Assembly: GCA_046350595.1 (NCBI GenBank)
Contig: JAXMAC010000066.1
Span: 1-19,192, forward strand
Direction: 5' to 3'
DNA length: 19,192 nt
DNA from: JAHFOW01 sp046350595
Lineage (GTDB): Bacteria > Planctomycetota > Brocadiia > Brocadiales > Brocadiaceae
Positions 7,146 through 14,695 of the stretch are shown one piece after another; position 1 is the stretch's first letter; each line of letters starts with the position of its first letter. The notes under the pieces were generated by a model. That model was not told the origin of the DNA. It saw only the letters and a program-made list of their open reading frames with translations, and made no database searches. The position numbers and the translations under genes were made by a program.

Positions 7146-7586
7146 TTAACGGATACCGGTATCTATTCGTATATCCAAACGTGTTTCACTTTCTTCCTTG
7201 ACGGTCACCGTAGCAGGTAAATCTTTAGAGCGTCTTTTATCGGCATTGTTGCGGGACATTTCAACGCGATAAGAACCTGGCGGTAAAAAGATGCTATACT
7301 GGCCGTCATTATCTGTTACTAATGAATTTATTTCTTGTCCTGCTATCGTTAATATCATGAGTTTTATTCCCGATACTGGCTTTGAAGATGGCATATTTAT
7401 GCCCTCTACAGGTGAAATTGGGTATTGCACAACCCTTCCCGATAACACCCCTTCCTTTGTCTTTTTCTCCTGCGTACCATTAAGAACATCTGCTTCATTG
7501 GTACAACTTACGATAAATACCAACAAAATCAGGGTTACATACAATGGGTTCAAAGAACATTGAATAAATTTACAAGATGTCTTCAT
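7146..7586 (-). CDS. Lipoprotein with carboxypeptidase-regulatory-like domain
   Basis: Starting at ATG 7586 gives 146 residues. The N-terminus has a basic start, a hydrophobic run (about residues 16-27) and a lipobox ending IVSC with the acylated cysteine at C28, so export and lipid anchoring are expected. The rest resembles a small beta-sandwich of the CarboxypepD_reg type: GVLSGRVV at the beginning, then TDNDGQYSIFLPPGSYRVEM, a typical turn-rich signature. It has no catalytic residues of its own and is probably a structural or binding module. The gene starts 16 bases after the stop of the secreted-protein gene and has no evident ribosome site, which suggests coupling. A longer frame reaches 7667, but it overlaps the upstream gene and lacks a signal peptide at its start. 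Confidence 0.7.
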   Translation of the reverse strand: MKTSCKFIQCSLNPLYVTLILLVFIVSCTNEADVLNGTQEKKTKEGVLSGRVVQYPISPVEGINMPSSKPVSGIKLMILTIAGQEINSLVTDNDGQYSIFLPPGSYRVEMSRNNADKRRSKDLPATVTVKEESETRLDIRIDTGIR

Positions 7587-7602
7587 TTTGGCATAAAATA
7601 GT

Positions 7603-9144
7603 TTAGAAGCCGATTTTCCCGATACGGGAACCCCACGTTGAAGTTCCGTTGACTTTTTCATTAACAACCCATGCGCGGAGTGGATTCTTTGGGTCTAACG
7701 TTACGGCTGAATAATCACCCCATCGGAACCCTGTGTAATATGTAGGGCTTGTAAAAAGTGCGCTGCCGGATGAAATAATACCGGAAGGGTCGGCATTTCG
7801 TCTGCCAGAGTAACGTACCTGTACGTTTATACCAGCGCCCGGATTGGTTGAAGACCATACCACATAGACATCATTTGTGGTATTTGCAGTAATGGACGCA
7901 TTCCAATCATGTGAAGTTGCCGATGCGGAGACAAATCCGCTCTGGATAATTGTATTGGTTGCGGTGTTAAATTCATAAAATTTGGGTGTGGGACGACCGT
8001 TGTTGTTTATCGTGTGTATCTGCCAGAGTGAATTGCCATTTTGTGTGCTTGCATTTACAAAACGGCAGTCTAATGTATCAAGCACAGGGGTGGAGGTGCC
8101 AGGTTGCGAAGCGTTTGGTGGTAAGTCGTATGCCGGTACTGCTATCGTAGACGATGTTAGAGTAGCACAGGACGGAAAGCTGGCATTTTCCAGCGTGTAT
8201 TTTGTTATCGTAGTCCCGTTTTCGGGGGCTGCTACCAGAAATGCCTTACAATTCTGATCCAGTACGATTGGCGGTGCAAGGGTGCCGGTAAGACCGCTAA
8301 AAAAAGGTATGGTAAGATTAAGTCCGTTATAAAGGCACGACTTTGATATGGTAAACATTCTGGTTGTTACGTAATTGTCCAAGTTATCAAAGATATTTGC
8401 AGTAACAATAATTGCATCCTGACTTATGCCGAGCATGGGATAGTCCCAAAAATCATCGTTATTGTTGGTATTTACATCGATTTTGTAAATATAAAACGAA
8501 CCTTCTGGGTCTGAACTTACAGAAATCGCAACAAACTGGTATTGTATGGTGGATGTCTCAGGAAACGCATCTGCAAGTACTATCCACCGATTCCATATCG
8601 GGTCATACACGCATCGTGGGTCAAATAATGTGGTTGTAAAATATCCGAAGAAACTTGCCAGAGAATTACTCCTGGCAAGAGTGCCATCCCTTAGATAAAC
8701 GTCAATGTGTGAATTGGTAACCTCGACAAAATGCGTTTTTCCTATTGCACCATGGGTATCTGGTGGACGTAAACCCCCGGCAGTTATTTGATTAACCCCC
8801 TCAAAATTTATATCCTTAAGGGTTGGTGGCGCAAGTGTGTCATACGAAGAGGAGGCATCCTTTTGGCTAGCCGCTGTCTTCCGGTCGGCATCGGACTTTG
8901 CAGTATTGTAATAAGCCTTATTCATTATTGGTCTAAAGGGTATTTCTCTAACTTCTTGTGTTTTGTCAGATGATAATAAGGTACTTTCTGAAGCACGGAC
9001 GTCTTCCGGTGTGCGTATTTTTGCGGCCTTGACTTTAATAAACTTTTGAGGGGTTAATTTTTCGGCGTTTGCCATGGAATTTGCGAAAACCATGAGTGCC
9101 AAAGCGACAGGTATGGAAAAAACTGCCTTCAGTGCCTTATTCAT
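7603..9144 (-). CDS. Large secreted protein of unknown function
   Basis: The 513-residue protein begins with a clear Sec signal peptide: MNKALK, a hydrophobic core, then a probable cleavage after ANSMANA at about residue 27. A low-complexity linker (about 28-105) is followed by a Ser/Thr/Asn-rich region with repeated short beta-type motifs such as DPRCVYDPIWNRWIVLAD and FRWGDYSAVTLDPKN. These suggest a beta-propeller-like or beta-rich extracellular fold. I see no enzyme signature. An AGGAGG 7 bases before ATG 9144 fixes the start. It sits 29 bases downstream of the aldolase gene and 16 bases upstream of the lipoprotein gene, so all are probably co-transcribed. The pairing with the lipoprotein suggests a common envelope role; the link to sugar metabolism is unexplained. 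Confidence 0.75.
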   Translation of the reverse strand: MNKALKAVFSIPVALALMVFANSMANAEKLTPQKFIKVKAAKIRTPEDVRASESTLLSSDKTQEVREIPFRPIMNKAYYNTAKSDADRKTAASQKDASSSYDTLAPPTLKDINFEGVNQITAGGLRPPDTHGAIGKTHFVEVTNSHIDVYLRDGTLARSNSLASFFGYFTTTLFDPRCVYDPIWNRWIVLADAFPETSTIQYQFVAISVSSDPEGSFYIYKIDVNTNNNDDFWDYPMLGISQDAIIVTANIFDNLDNYVTTRMFTISKSCLYNGLNLTIPFFSGLTGTLAPPIVLDQNCKAFLVAAPENGTTITKYTLENASFPSCATLTSSTIAVPAYDLPPNASQPGTSTPVLDTLDCRFVNASTQNGNSLWQIHTINNNGRPTPKFYEFNTATNTIIQSGFVSASATSHDWNASITANTTNDVYVVWSSTNPGAGINVQVRYSGRRNADPSGIISSGSALFTSPTYYTGFRWGDYSAVTLDPKNPLRAWVVNEKVNGTSTWGSRIGKIGF

Positions 9145-9173
9145 AAAGAGTCCTCCTAATATACATCGATTAT

Positions 9174-10574
9174 TTAAAAAAGATTTGGCGGGATTAATGA
9201 CTGTACCTCAATGGGTTTAATAGTCCTGTTTACTATTTCCTTTGAATGAATAACATTTAGTTTTTTAAAAAGGAAGTCAAATTTGGCCTCAAGTTCTTCA
9301 CCGATCTTATTTCTTATGTCTGTGGACAAATTCCAGAATCTCTCCTTAAATGGTCCAAAGCCATTTTTCCGCACTTTGTATAAATATTGTTCCTCGGTAT
9401 CTCCTTCTTTCCATTCTTTTTTAATATCCTGATGGTTCTTGAGAAAGTCGTAAATCTCTCTTTTGAAGTCTTGGGGAAATGAGCTACTTTCATAGATCAT
9501 ATTCTGAAATTCTGTGGCAAGATGCACTTCTGCCGTTCCTGTTTCCGGGAATTTGTCAAATGCATCGGGTGGGAGCGTAGAAGCGCCATGCTGTACTGCC
9601 CCGCTCAACCCATATTCATCCCTGGCCACCTTCGACAGGTTTTTCAGGGTGTCAAAATCTAATTTTACCTTTGCAATTGTTCCGTCTGGCAAGGGTACAC
9701 CGCCATGGCTGGTGCCTGTCTGGACGCTTATCTTGCTGATACCTTTAAAATCCTTTCCTTTGGTTGTCAGGGTACTGATATAGCCATCCATGAATGCACG
9801 TAATTCTTCAATGGTACTGTTCTTTTTCCCAACTTCCCCTATTTCCCCACCAACAGATACGGTGACTCCTTTCGGCTCCAATGAGCGGATATACGCGGTA
9901 AATTCTGCGGCAAATTCAAAATTGAGTCGCTGTTGTTCGGTAAGGTTTGGTTTGCTTAAGTCAACAACGGTTGATGTATCAATGTCTATATTGTAAAAAC
10001 CAGCTTCGATAGCCTCTTTAATAAGACCTTTTACCGTTTTGATTTCAGCGTCTTTATCCTTTTCGAATTTTTTAGCATTTATCTGAAAATGGTCTCCTTG
10101 AATAAAAACAGGGCCGTCATATCTCTCTTTGATGGCCGCCGCAAGGACTACCGAGGTATATTCTGCCGGTCTCTGGTCTGTATAACCAATTTCAGAGCGA
10201 GCTATCTCAAAAATAAATGCGCCGACATGGTTCTTCTTTGCAGCCCTGAAAATAGAACGCGCTACATCATAGGTTAAACCGCGAATATTGATGGCTGGTA
10301 CAGTAAAACCTTTGAATTGGTTTTTACCCATGGCCTCATAGAGCGATTGAATGGACGATGAAATAGTCCCAAGTTTATTTGCTATGGAACGCGTTAACCA
10401 ACGGGAAACGTCTTTTATAGCATTGTCTTTATTGAAAACCGCATTATAAATAAGGGTATCTATTTTTTTATTACAGAGGGTATTTTTATCGAGTACCTTT
10501 ACGGTGCCATTTTTATGGATATCAATAACGCCTTTAAGATCGTTTAATAAATCTTCTTTAGTCTTATAAAGCAT
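9174..10574 (-). CDS. Class II fructose-bisphosphate aldolase, long form
   Basis: The protein should reversibly join dihydroxyacetone phosphate and glyceraldehyde 3-phosphate to fructose 1,6-bisphosphate using zinc. Class II motifs are in order: D161-H162 in FIQGDHFQ (catalytic Asp and a metal His), GGEIGEVG (242-249), H290 in QTGTSHGG and H329 in AVQHGAST. At 466 residues it is much longer than ordinary FbaA (about 350). The extra length lies in an N-terminal region of about 85 residues and a C-terminal helical tail after about 365. Its neighbour fbp, 14 bases upstream, encodes the next gluconeogenic step and strongly supports the assignment. A tagatose-bisphosphate aldolase or another ketose-bisphosphate specificity is possible. 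AAGGAG lies 10 bases before ATG 10574. Confidence 0.85.
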   Translation of the reverse strand: MLYKTKEDLLNDLKGVIDIHKNGTVKVLDKNTLCNKKIDTLIYNAVFNKDNAIKDVSRWLTRSIANKLGTISSSIQSLYEAMGKNQFKGFTVPAINIRGLTYDVARSIFRAAKKNHVGAFIFEIARSEIGYTDQRPAEYTSVVLAAAIKERYDGPVFIQGDHFQINAKKFEKDKDAEIKTVKGLIKEAIEAGFYNIDIDTSTVVDLSKPNLTEQQRLNFEFAAEFTAYIRSLEPKGVTVSVGGEIGEVGKKNSTIEELRAFMDGYISTLTTKGKDFKGISKISVQTGTSHGGVPLPDGTIAKVKLDFDTLKNLSKVARDEYGLSGAVQHGASTLPPDAFDKFPETGTAEVHLATEFQNMIYESSSFPQDFKREIYDFLKNHQDIKKEWKEGDTEEQYLYKVRKNGFGPFKERFWNLSTDIRNKIGEELEAKFDFLFKKLNVIHSKEIVNRTIKPIEVQSLIPPNLF

Positions 10575-10588
10575 GAGCTATTAACTCC

Positions 10589-11596
10589 TTATCTATTATT
10601 AAAAAACTTTTCATAGGTTAATACATCTTCTTTACTTCCAATAATCAAAGGTACCTTTTGATGAAGTCCGGTGGCTTGAATGTCTAAAATACGTTCTTTT
10701 CCTGTGGATGCCATGCCGCCGGCCTGTTCAACAATAAAGGCGAGGGGATTTGCTTCATACAGGAGCCGTAATTTTGCCTTTGGTTTTTTGGGGTCTTTAT
10801 AGTCGGCAGGATATAAAAATATACCACCATAAAGCAGGTTTCTGTGAAAATCTGCCACTAATGAGCCAACATATCGCAGGGAGTAAGGTCTGCCCGTTGC
10901 CGCATCGCTTTCTTTGAGATGGTTAATATACCTTTTTGTTCCTTCATCCCATGTATGAGTGTTTCCTTCATTAGCGCTGTATATTTTACCTTTTGGTGGA
11001 ATTTTTATATTTTCATGGGAAAGGAGGAATTCGCCAATACCCGGATCGAGAGTAAAACCATGTACGCCCTGTCCGGTCGTATAAACCATCATAGTGCTCG
11101 AACCGTAAATAATATATCCTGCCGCAACCTGTTCAGTGCCTTTCCTGAGACAATCTTCCTCCGTTGCATCTTTTCCAGCTGTCTTTCTTCGGTAAATAGA
11201 AAATATAGTTCCGACACTTACATTTGCATCAATGTTGGATGACCCGTCAAGGGGGTCAAACATAAGGACATATTTACCCCTCGGAAATTCATCAGGTATG
11301 GGGATGACATTTTCGTTCTCTTCAGATGCCATGATGCAAAGGTGACCGCCGTGATCCATGCATTTAATAATCCTTTCGTTTGCATAAGCATCGAGTTTTT
11401 TTACTTCTTCACCATGGATATTTTTTTCACCGGTCAAACCTAAGATGTCAGCCAGGCCTGCCTTGCTTACTTCGCGTGATATGGTTTTTGCCGCAAGGGT
11501 CAAATCCCATAAAAGCCCGGTAAAATCACCGGTTGCTTTTGGATATAATCGCTCTTGTTCTACAATGTGTCGCTGTATTGTAACAACCTTTTGCAT
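10589..11596 (-). CDS. fbp: Fructose-1,6-bisphosphatase class 1
   Basis: FBPase hydrolyses fructose 1,6-bisphosphate to fructose 6-phosphate, the committed step of gluconeogenesis. The 335-residue protein has normal class 1 length. It shows the metal-binding SEE (91-93) and the signature DPLDGSSNID (114-123), followed by substrate-binding motifs such as YSANEGN and RYVGSLVADFHR, and KLRLLYEANPLAFIVEQAGG near the C-terminus. AGGAGGG lies 8 bases before ATG 11596. The gene is first in the fbp-fba-secreted protein-lipoprotein series and has its own promoter about 39 bases upstream. Confidence 0.96.
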   Translation of the reverse strand: MQKVVTIQRHIVEQERLYPKATGDFTGLLWDLTLAAKTISREVSKAGLADILGLTGEKNIHGEEVKKLDAYANERIIKCMDHGGHLCIMASEENENVIPIPDEFPRGKYVLMFDPLDGSSNIDANVSVGTIFSIYRRKTAGKDATEEDCLRKGTEQVAAGYIIYGSSTMMVYTTGQGVHGFTLDPGIGEFLLSHENIKIPPKGKIYSANEGNTHTWDEGTKRYINHLKESDAATGRPYSLRYVGSLVADFHRNLLYGGIFLYPADYKDPKKPKAKLRLLYEANPLAFIVEQAGGMASTGKERILDIQATGLHQKVPLIIGSKEDVLTYEKFFNNR

Positions 11597-11634
11597 AGAA
11601 TAATCCCTCCTCTGTCGTTCTGTAAAGATATTTT

Positions 11635-11662
11635 ATTGTACCGTCTTAATTGGTAAAGTCAA
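11635..11662 (-). promoter_or_regulatory. Sigma-70 promoter for fbp
   Basis: On the minus strand, TTGACT (11662-11657), a 16-base spacer and TACAAT (11640-11635) lie between mobB and fbp. Initiation near 11628 leaves a leader of about 31 bases carrying the AGGAGGG site. It would separate fbp-fba expression from mobB. Confidence 0.7.
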
Positions 11663-11682
11663 ATCCCATTTACCCATAACCT

Positions 11683-12195
11683 TTATGTGGGTTTTTTTAT
11701 CAGATTTGACAATAAAAAATCAACGAGGGAAAATGTTTCATTATTGATATGAAAAAAAGGAATGCCCAGTTCCGGGTTTTTGTCACCAACAACGGCGATT
11801 AAATTTTTATCATGTTTACATACTAATTCCGGACTGATTTCAGTCCGGAACACCTCAATTTTGGGGATGGCTTCTGTCTTGTACCCCTCAACGACAATAA
11901 TATCCATATCACTCAGGTACATATTCACAATCTTGGATAAGGGAATTTCCTCTGGCGCCTTACGAATAAGTCCCACAATATTTTTCGAAATCAGGGCAAC
12001 TGCGTCTGCCCCTGCCTGAGTGTGCATCCAGGTATCTTTACCTTTTCTATCCAGTTCGATATTGTGATGGCTGTGTTTTATGGTAGCAACTCTATAACCT
12101 CTCGATTTCAATTCTCTGACAATTTTAACAAGAAGGGTTGTTTTCCCGCTGTTCGAGATTCCCACCAGTGATAGTATCGGCACGTTTAATTGCAT
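11683..12195 (-). CDS. mobB: Molybdopterin-guanine dinucleotide biosynthesis protein MobB
   Basis: MobB is a GTP-binding P-loop protein that assists MobA in attaching GMP to molybdopterin for molybdenum or tungsten enzymes. The 170-residue protein has the Walker A motif GISNSGKTT starting at residue 12, then VATIKHSHHN, TWMHTQAGADAV and the Walker B-like DIIVVEGYK, all typical of the family. ATG 12195 is chosen because it places the P-loop strand near the N-terminus as usual. The frame extends to a TTG at 12231, but the extra 12 residues look unlike coding sequence. No ribosome site precedes 12195, and a TATACT hexamer ends about 9 bases upstream, so the transcript may be nearly leaderless. 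No mobA or molybdoenzyme gene is in view. Confidence 0.9.
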   Translation of the reverse strand: MQLNVPILSLVGISNSGKTTLLVKIVRELKSRGYRVATIKHSHHNIELDRKGKDTWMHTQAGADAVALISKNIVGLIRKAPEEIPLSKIVNMYLSDMDIIVVEGYKTEAIPKIEVFRTEISPELVCKHDKNLIAVVGDKNPELGIPFFHINNETFSLVDFLLSNLIKKPT

Positions 12196-12265
12196 AATGT
12201 ATAAAGTATAAGAAATACCGTTTAAAAACAATCTAAATTTCTGTATAGGAATTTCAAACGATCAT

Positions 12266-12293
12266 GTAGTGGCAAGGTGCGCCTTGCCACTAC
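12266..12293. repeat. 28-bp perfect palindrome
   Basis: GTAGTGGCAAGG and its exact complement CCTTGCCACTAC are separated by TGCG. No T-run follows. It lies about 70 bases upstream of mobB and resembles dispersed REP-like intergenic repeats. Confidence 0.75.
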
Positions 12294-12474
12294 GCTGTTA
12301 TAGAAGTTGCCGAAGGCCTAATTTAATCAGGAAAATGGAGAATAGTTTCTGACTGTCAATTCATGAGTTTCTGAGTTCCAGATTAAAAAGCAGAAAGCCC
12401 CTCGGCAATTATAGTATTGACACGAAAATACATATTTTCATAACCTTTGGTGAGCCTTTAGCTCATGATTGTTT
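12294..12474. other. Gene-free spacer with a small palindrome
   Basis: I see no gene here. The only structure is GAAAATA-CA-TATTTTC (12424-12439), a perfect 7-bp stem that begins inside a TTGACA hexamer's right flank (12417-12422). No good -10 box follows at the right distance. A minor TGAGC/GCTCA stem lies near 12451-12466. Confidence 0.4.
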
Positions 12475-12663
12475 ACTGTGTAAAAACTTCTTTTTTCTGT
12501 AAGTTTTTCATAAGCACATTTGTTTATGATGGAAAGATTGCTTCGCTCCGCTCGCAATGACAAGGTGCTGTATGCCATTAAAGTGCATAGTAGGTGTCAT
12601 TGCGAGGGTTTTTTCCGAAGCAATCTCCCCGCTTCACAAGAAAATTGGTTGCGGCTTAGCTGC
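12475..12663. repeat. Composite inverted-repeat element, copy 2
   Basis: This is the shorter partner of 6839-7097: the same order of ACTGTGTAAAAACTTCTTTT, a left arm starting AGATTGCTTCGC (12535-12561), a right arm starting GTCATTGCGAGGG (12596-12626) and the tail AAATTGGTTGCGGCTTAGCTGC. It lacks the two extra segments of copy 1. The element's right edge meets the truncated zeta-like gene. Confidence 0.75.
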
Positions 12664-12668
12664 GTTAT

Positions 12669-12788
12669 GTCAGTATTTACAAATTCATTAACTCCGAGAG
12701 TGCCTTTAAGCAATGCTGGAGCACTCGTTGATTTTCCAGCCCCATTATGCCCGCCAATAACGATAATATGTGGTTGTTGCTCTGTCAT
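12669..12788 (-). pseudogene. Truncated zeta-toxin-like P-loop kinase
   Basis: From ATG 12788 the minus-strand frame gives about 40 residues that look like the start of a zeta-toxin-type kinase. HIIVIGGHNGAGKSTSAPAL contains Walker A GHNGAGKS (13-20), and LGVNEFVNTD is the expected next segment of this family. Intact members are about 190 residues or more. Here the reading continues into the complement of the repeat element at 12663 and stops meaninglessly, so substrate-binding and catalytic parts are absent. Zeta kinases act on UDP-activated sugars and are paired with antitoxins, but no partner is visible upstream. The fragment could also come from a related AAA-type ATPase. It is almost certainly non-functional. 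Confidence 0.65.
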
Positions 12789-12803
12789 AAGATATTAATA
12801 AAA

Positions 12804-12836
12804 TTGCGTAAGGTTGGCTGACGCAAAGCGCACCCA
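12804..12836. repeat. REP-like degenerate inverted repeat
   Basis: TTGCGT (12804-12809) and ACGCAA (12821-12826) flank AAGGTTGGCTG, followed by AGCGCACCCA. The GTTGG...CACCCA layout resembles the GTTGGGTT...AACCCAAC repeat at 14628-14660. Confidence 0.4.
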
Positions 12837-12914
12837 ATAAAATCGAGTTAATCCCCCTAGTTTATTCTAGTCAAGTATTATTTATAATATTTACATTATA
12901 ATTAAGATTAATTT

Positions 12915-12967
12915 GATTGTGGCTAACGGAAGGAGGGCGTAGCCCGACTGGAGTTGCCACAACAATC
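12915..12967. repeat. Imperfect long inverted repeat
   Basis: GATTGTGGCTAAC on the left and GTTGCCACAACAATC on the right pair apart from small bulges. The centre holds GGGC-GTA-GCCC (12936-12946). It may mark the right boundary of the decayed IS110 region or be an independent repeat. From here to 13182 there is no supported gene; ACCCTC/GAGGGT (13030-13035 and 13043-13048) forms another small stem. Confidence 0.45.
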
Positions 12968-13182
12968 GACCCGCTTCGCATTTCTTCAAACTATTTATTC
13001 TTCCGTATTTTCGTGGAACACCTTGCCCAACCCTCGTACTTTGAGGGTCTCTCCTGAGCCCTGACCTTGCTCATTAGGACTAAAGGTGCAGGTGGTAACG
13101 TTATCTATGCTTAATACGAAGGTCGACTCGGTCGCCTTTATGGGGGACTCGATAATCCTTACCGCCTCCACGAGTACACTGC

Positions 13183-14448
13183 TCACGCTACTTTTTTCAA
13201 TGGTTTCTCTTCGAAGTTCATCACATACTCACTCTGGATCACGTACCAGTGCAATAATTCCTAACAGCTTTCGTGCTATCGCAATCAGCGCCTTCATCCG
13301 ACACCCCTCTCTGGAGGTATCTTTCATATCGTTCATGCATGATCCTTCCCCTCCGGACTACATTGATTGCCGCATAAAACAACAGCTTCCTCATCAATGG
13401 ATCGTCCCTGCTTCGATATATGACGCTTCCTTAATGCTTTCCTGAACTCACCTTCAAATAAATCCAACCCCGCCAGCTTCGTAATCTCCGCAATCGTCCG
13501 GTACTTTGTAAAATCTCCCACTTCCCCTATCAACCCACCTACCGTCACTTCCCCTACCCCTTGTATCGATAACATCCATCGACTGTAAGGAATTTCTTTG
13601 AGATATTCCCGCATCCTTTCTTCTATCTCATCTATGAACCGCTCCGTCTCTTCTATTCCCGACATCAACTGTTTTATCTCAAATACGATGCTCCCTTGCC
13701 CCTCTCTGACTCCCACGCTGTTTCTTGCTGCTTCATACAGCGCCTCTGCACGCTCCTTACCCATTCTCCCACGACTTATCTGTTTCAATGTCTCTCCCAA
13801 CCTCTCATACCCAAGCTCCACGATATCCTGCGGTCGTGGACAGTGTTTTAGAAGATACTGCGCCGTTTTCGTCTTGATATCCTTCATCACCATCAAAAAC
13901 TCAGGAAATACCACACTCATCAACCCGTGCACTTGATTCATCAGCACTATCCGTCTCTCTACTGACCTCTCTCGCGCCTGCGTCAGTCTCCTCAGCTCTG
14001 CCGATGTCCCTTCCGGTATCACTACGGTCAAATAATTCCCAAGCTCCATTATGTCTGCTATCACCTGGGGTTCCTTTTCGTCCGTCTTGTTCGGTGAATT
14101 GCCCCTCAATTCCTTTACCCTCCTGGTATGCATCGGATTTACCTGCACCAGCCTTACTTCCTTCTTCATCAGATAATGCACCAGCGGCTCTGCATATGGC
14201 CCGGTAGATTCAAATCCTACCACTACTTCTTCCAAACCATAAGCCTCCTTTGTCTGGCTTATTCGCCTCCACATCTGATCGTACTCTTCCCGTCTATTGA
14301 AAACCACAAATGGCTTCTCTTCCCTCCCCTCAGACCTTCGAATATATACTACGTGCTTCTCTTGTGCCACATCCAACGCTACTATCAGGCTTTTCTTGTT
14401 GATTTTCTTCCCCTTCTCTGTCTTAATATCTTTTACAGCTATACGCCT
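13183..14448 (-). pseudogene. Decayed IS110-family transposase
   Basis: IS110 transposases are DEDD RuvC-like enzymes with a C-terminal serine and use a bridge RNA. The main frame (about 14448-13333) begins KKSLIVALDVAQEK (first Asp) and continues GFESTGPYAEP (Glu) and NSPNKTDEKEPQVIAD, where the usual second Asp of TDxxDA reads Glu. The C-terminal part carries QGVGEVTVGGLIGEVGDF. Family-like sequence then continues only by changing frame: MRKLLFYAAINVVRRGR and RYERYLQRG after about 13398, MKALIAIARKLLGIIALVRD after about 13301, and QSEYVMNFEEKPLKKVA to TGA at 13183-13185 after about 13236. No ATG start exists; the open frame before ALDVAQ has only ATA/ATT codons. It is therefore inactive. 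Confidence 0.8.
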
Positions 14449-14508
14449 TTATTTGACTTGAATTTTACTAACTTACTAAACCTATTCAATTCAAGAAAGA
14501 GTATAGCT
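14437..14508 (-). other. Nested hairpin upstream of IS110 transposase (possible bridge-RNA relic)
   Basis: Two perfect 8-bp stems are nested: outer AGCTATAC (14437-14444) with GTATAGCT (14501-14508), inner CTTGAATT (14457-14464) with AATTCAAG (14488-14495). The internal loop is 12 bases on one side and 5 on the other, and the terminal loop has 23 bases. Read on the minus strand, the terminal loop contains the tandem TTAGTAA-G-TTAGTAA. Bridge RNAs of IS110-group elements lie just upstream of the transposase and have looped stems. Position and shape fit, but the length is short and homology is untested. Confidence 0.35.
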
Positions 14509-14550
14509 CTTTTATCAAAAGCTCAACTACTTTCTACATTATAGCAAGCT

Positions 14551-14573
14551 TACCAAAGGGGGATTCAGGGGGT
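14551..14573. repeat. AAAGGGGGATT-type intergenic motif
   Basis: CAAAGGGGGATTCAGGGGG resembles a dispersed non-coding motif that I know from several bacterial groups. A related AATCCCCCTAG lies in opposite orientation at about 12850-12860, on the other side of the IS110 remnant. Confidence 0.35.
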
Positions 14574-14627
14574 TGTTATACGTTCTTTGTATTTTCTATA
14601 GTGCGCTGAAGTGTTACAATAGTTCTG

Positions 14628-14660
14628 TAGGTTGGGTTGAATGAAATGAAACCCAACATA
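14628..14660. repeat. REP-like repeat, GTTGGGTT/AACCCAAC
   Basis: GTTGGGTT (14631-14638) and AACCCAAC (14650-14657) form perfect 8-bp arms around GAATGAAATGA. It lies 36 bases upstream of the DUF433 gene and has no T-run. Confidence 0.65.
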
Positions 14661-14695
14661 AACTCCAAAGAAATCAGGAAGGGCAGGAAAATAAA

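Larger units (their letters stand above)
12915..14508 (-). mobile_element. IS110-family element remnant
   Basis: The region around the broken transposase includes a structured leader (14437-14508) and a gene-free tail with inverted repeats. The boundaries are estimates only: IS110 elements lack clear terminal inverted repeats and usually make no target duplication, so the true ends cannot be read from this single copy. Confidence 0.5.

Noticed and set aside
11671..11698. Hairpin followed by seven Ts after mobB
   Set aside because: The T-run is on the plus strand, whereas mobB and fbp are read from the minus strand, so it cannot terminate mobB in the expected way.
12995..13186. Minus-strand frame of 63 codons downstream of the IS110 gene
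   Set aside because: It overlaps the end of the reconstructed transposase, has no ribosome site and resembles no family. The true transposase C-terminus (ending PLKKVA) lies in another frame.
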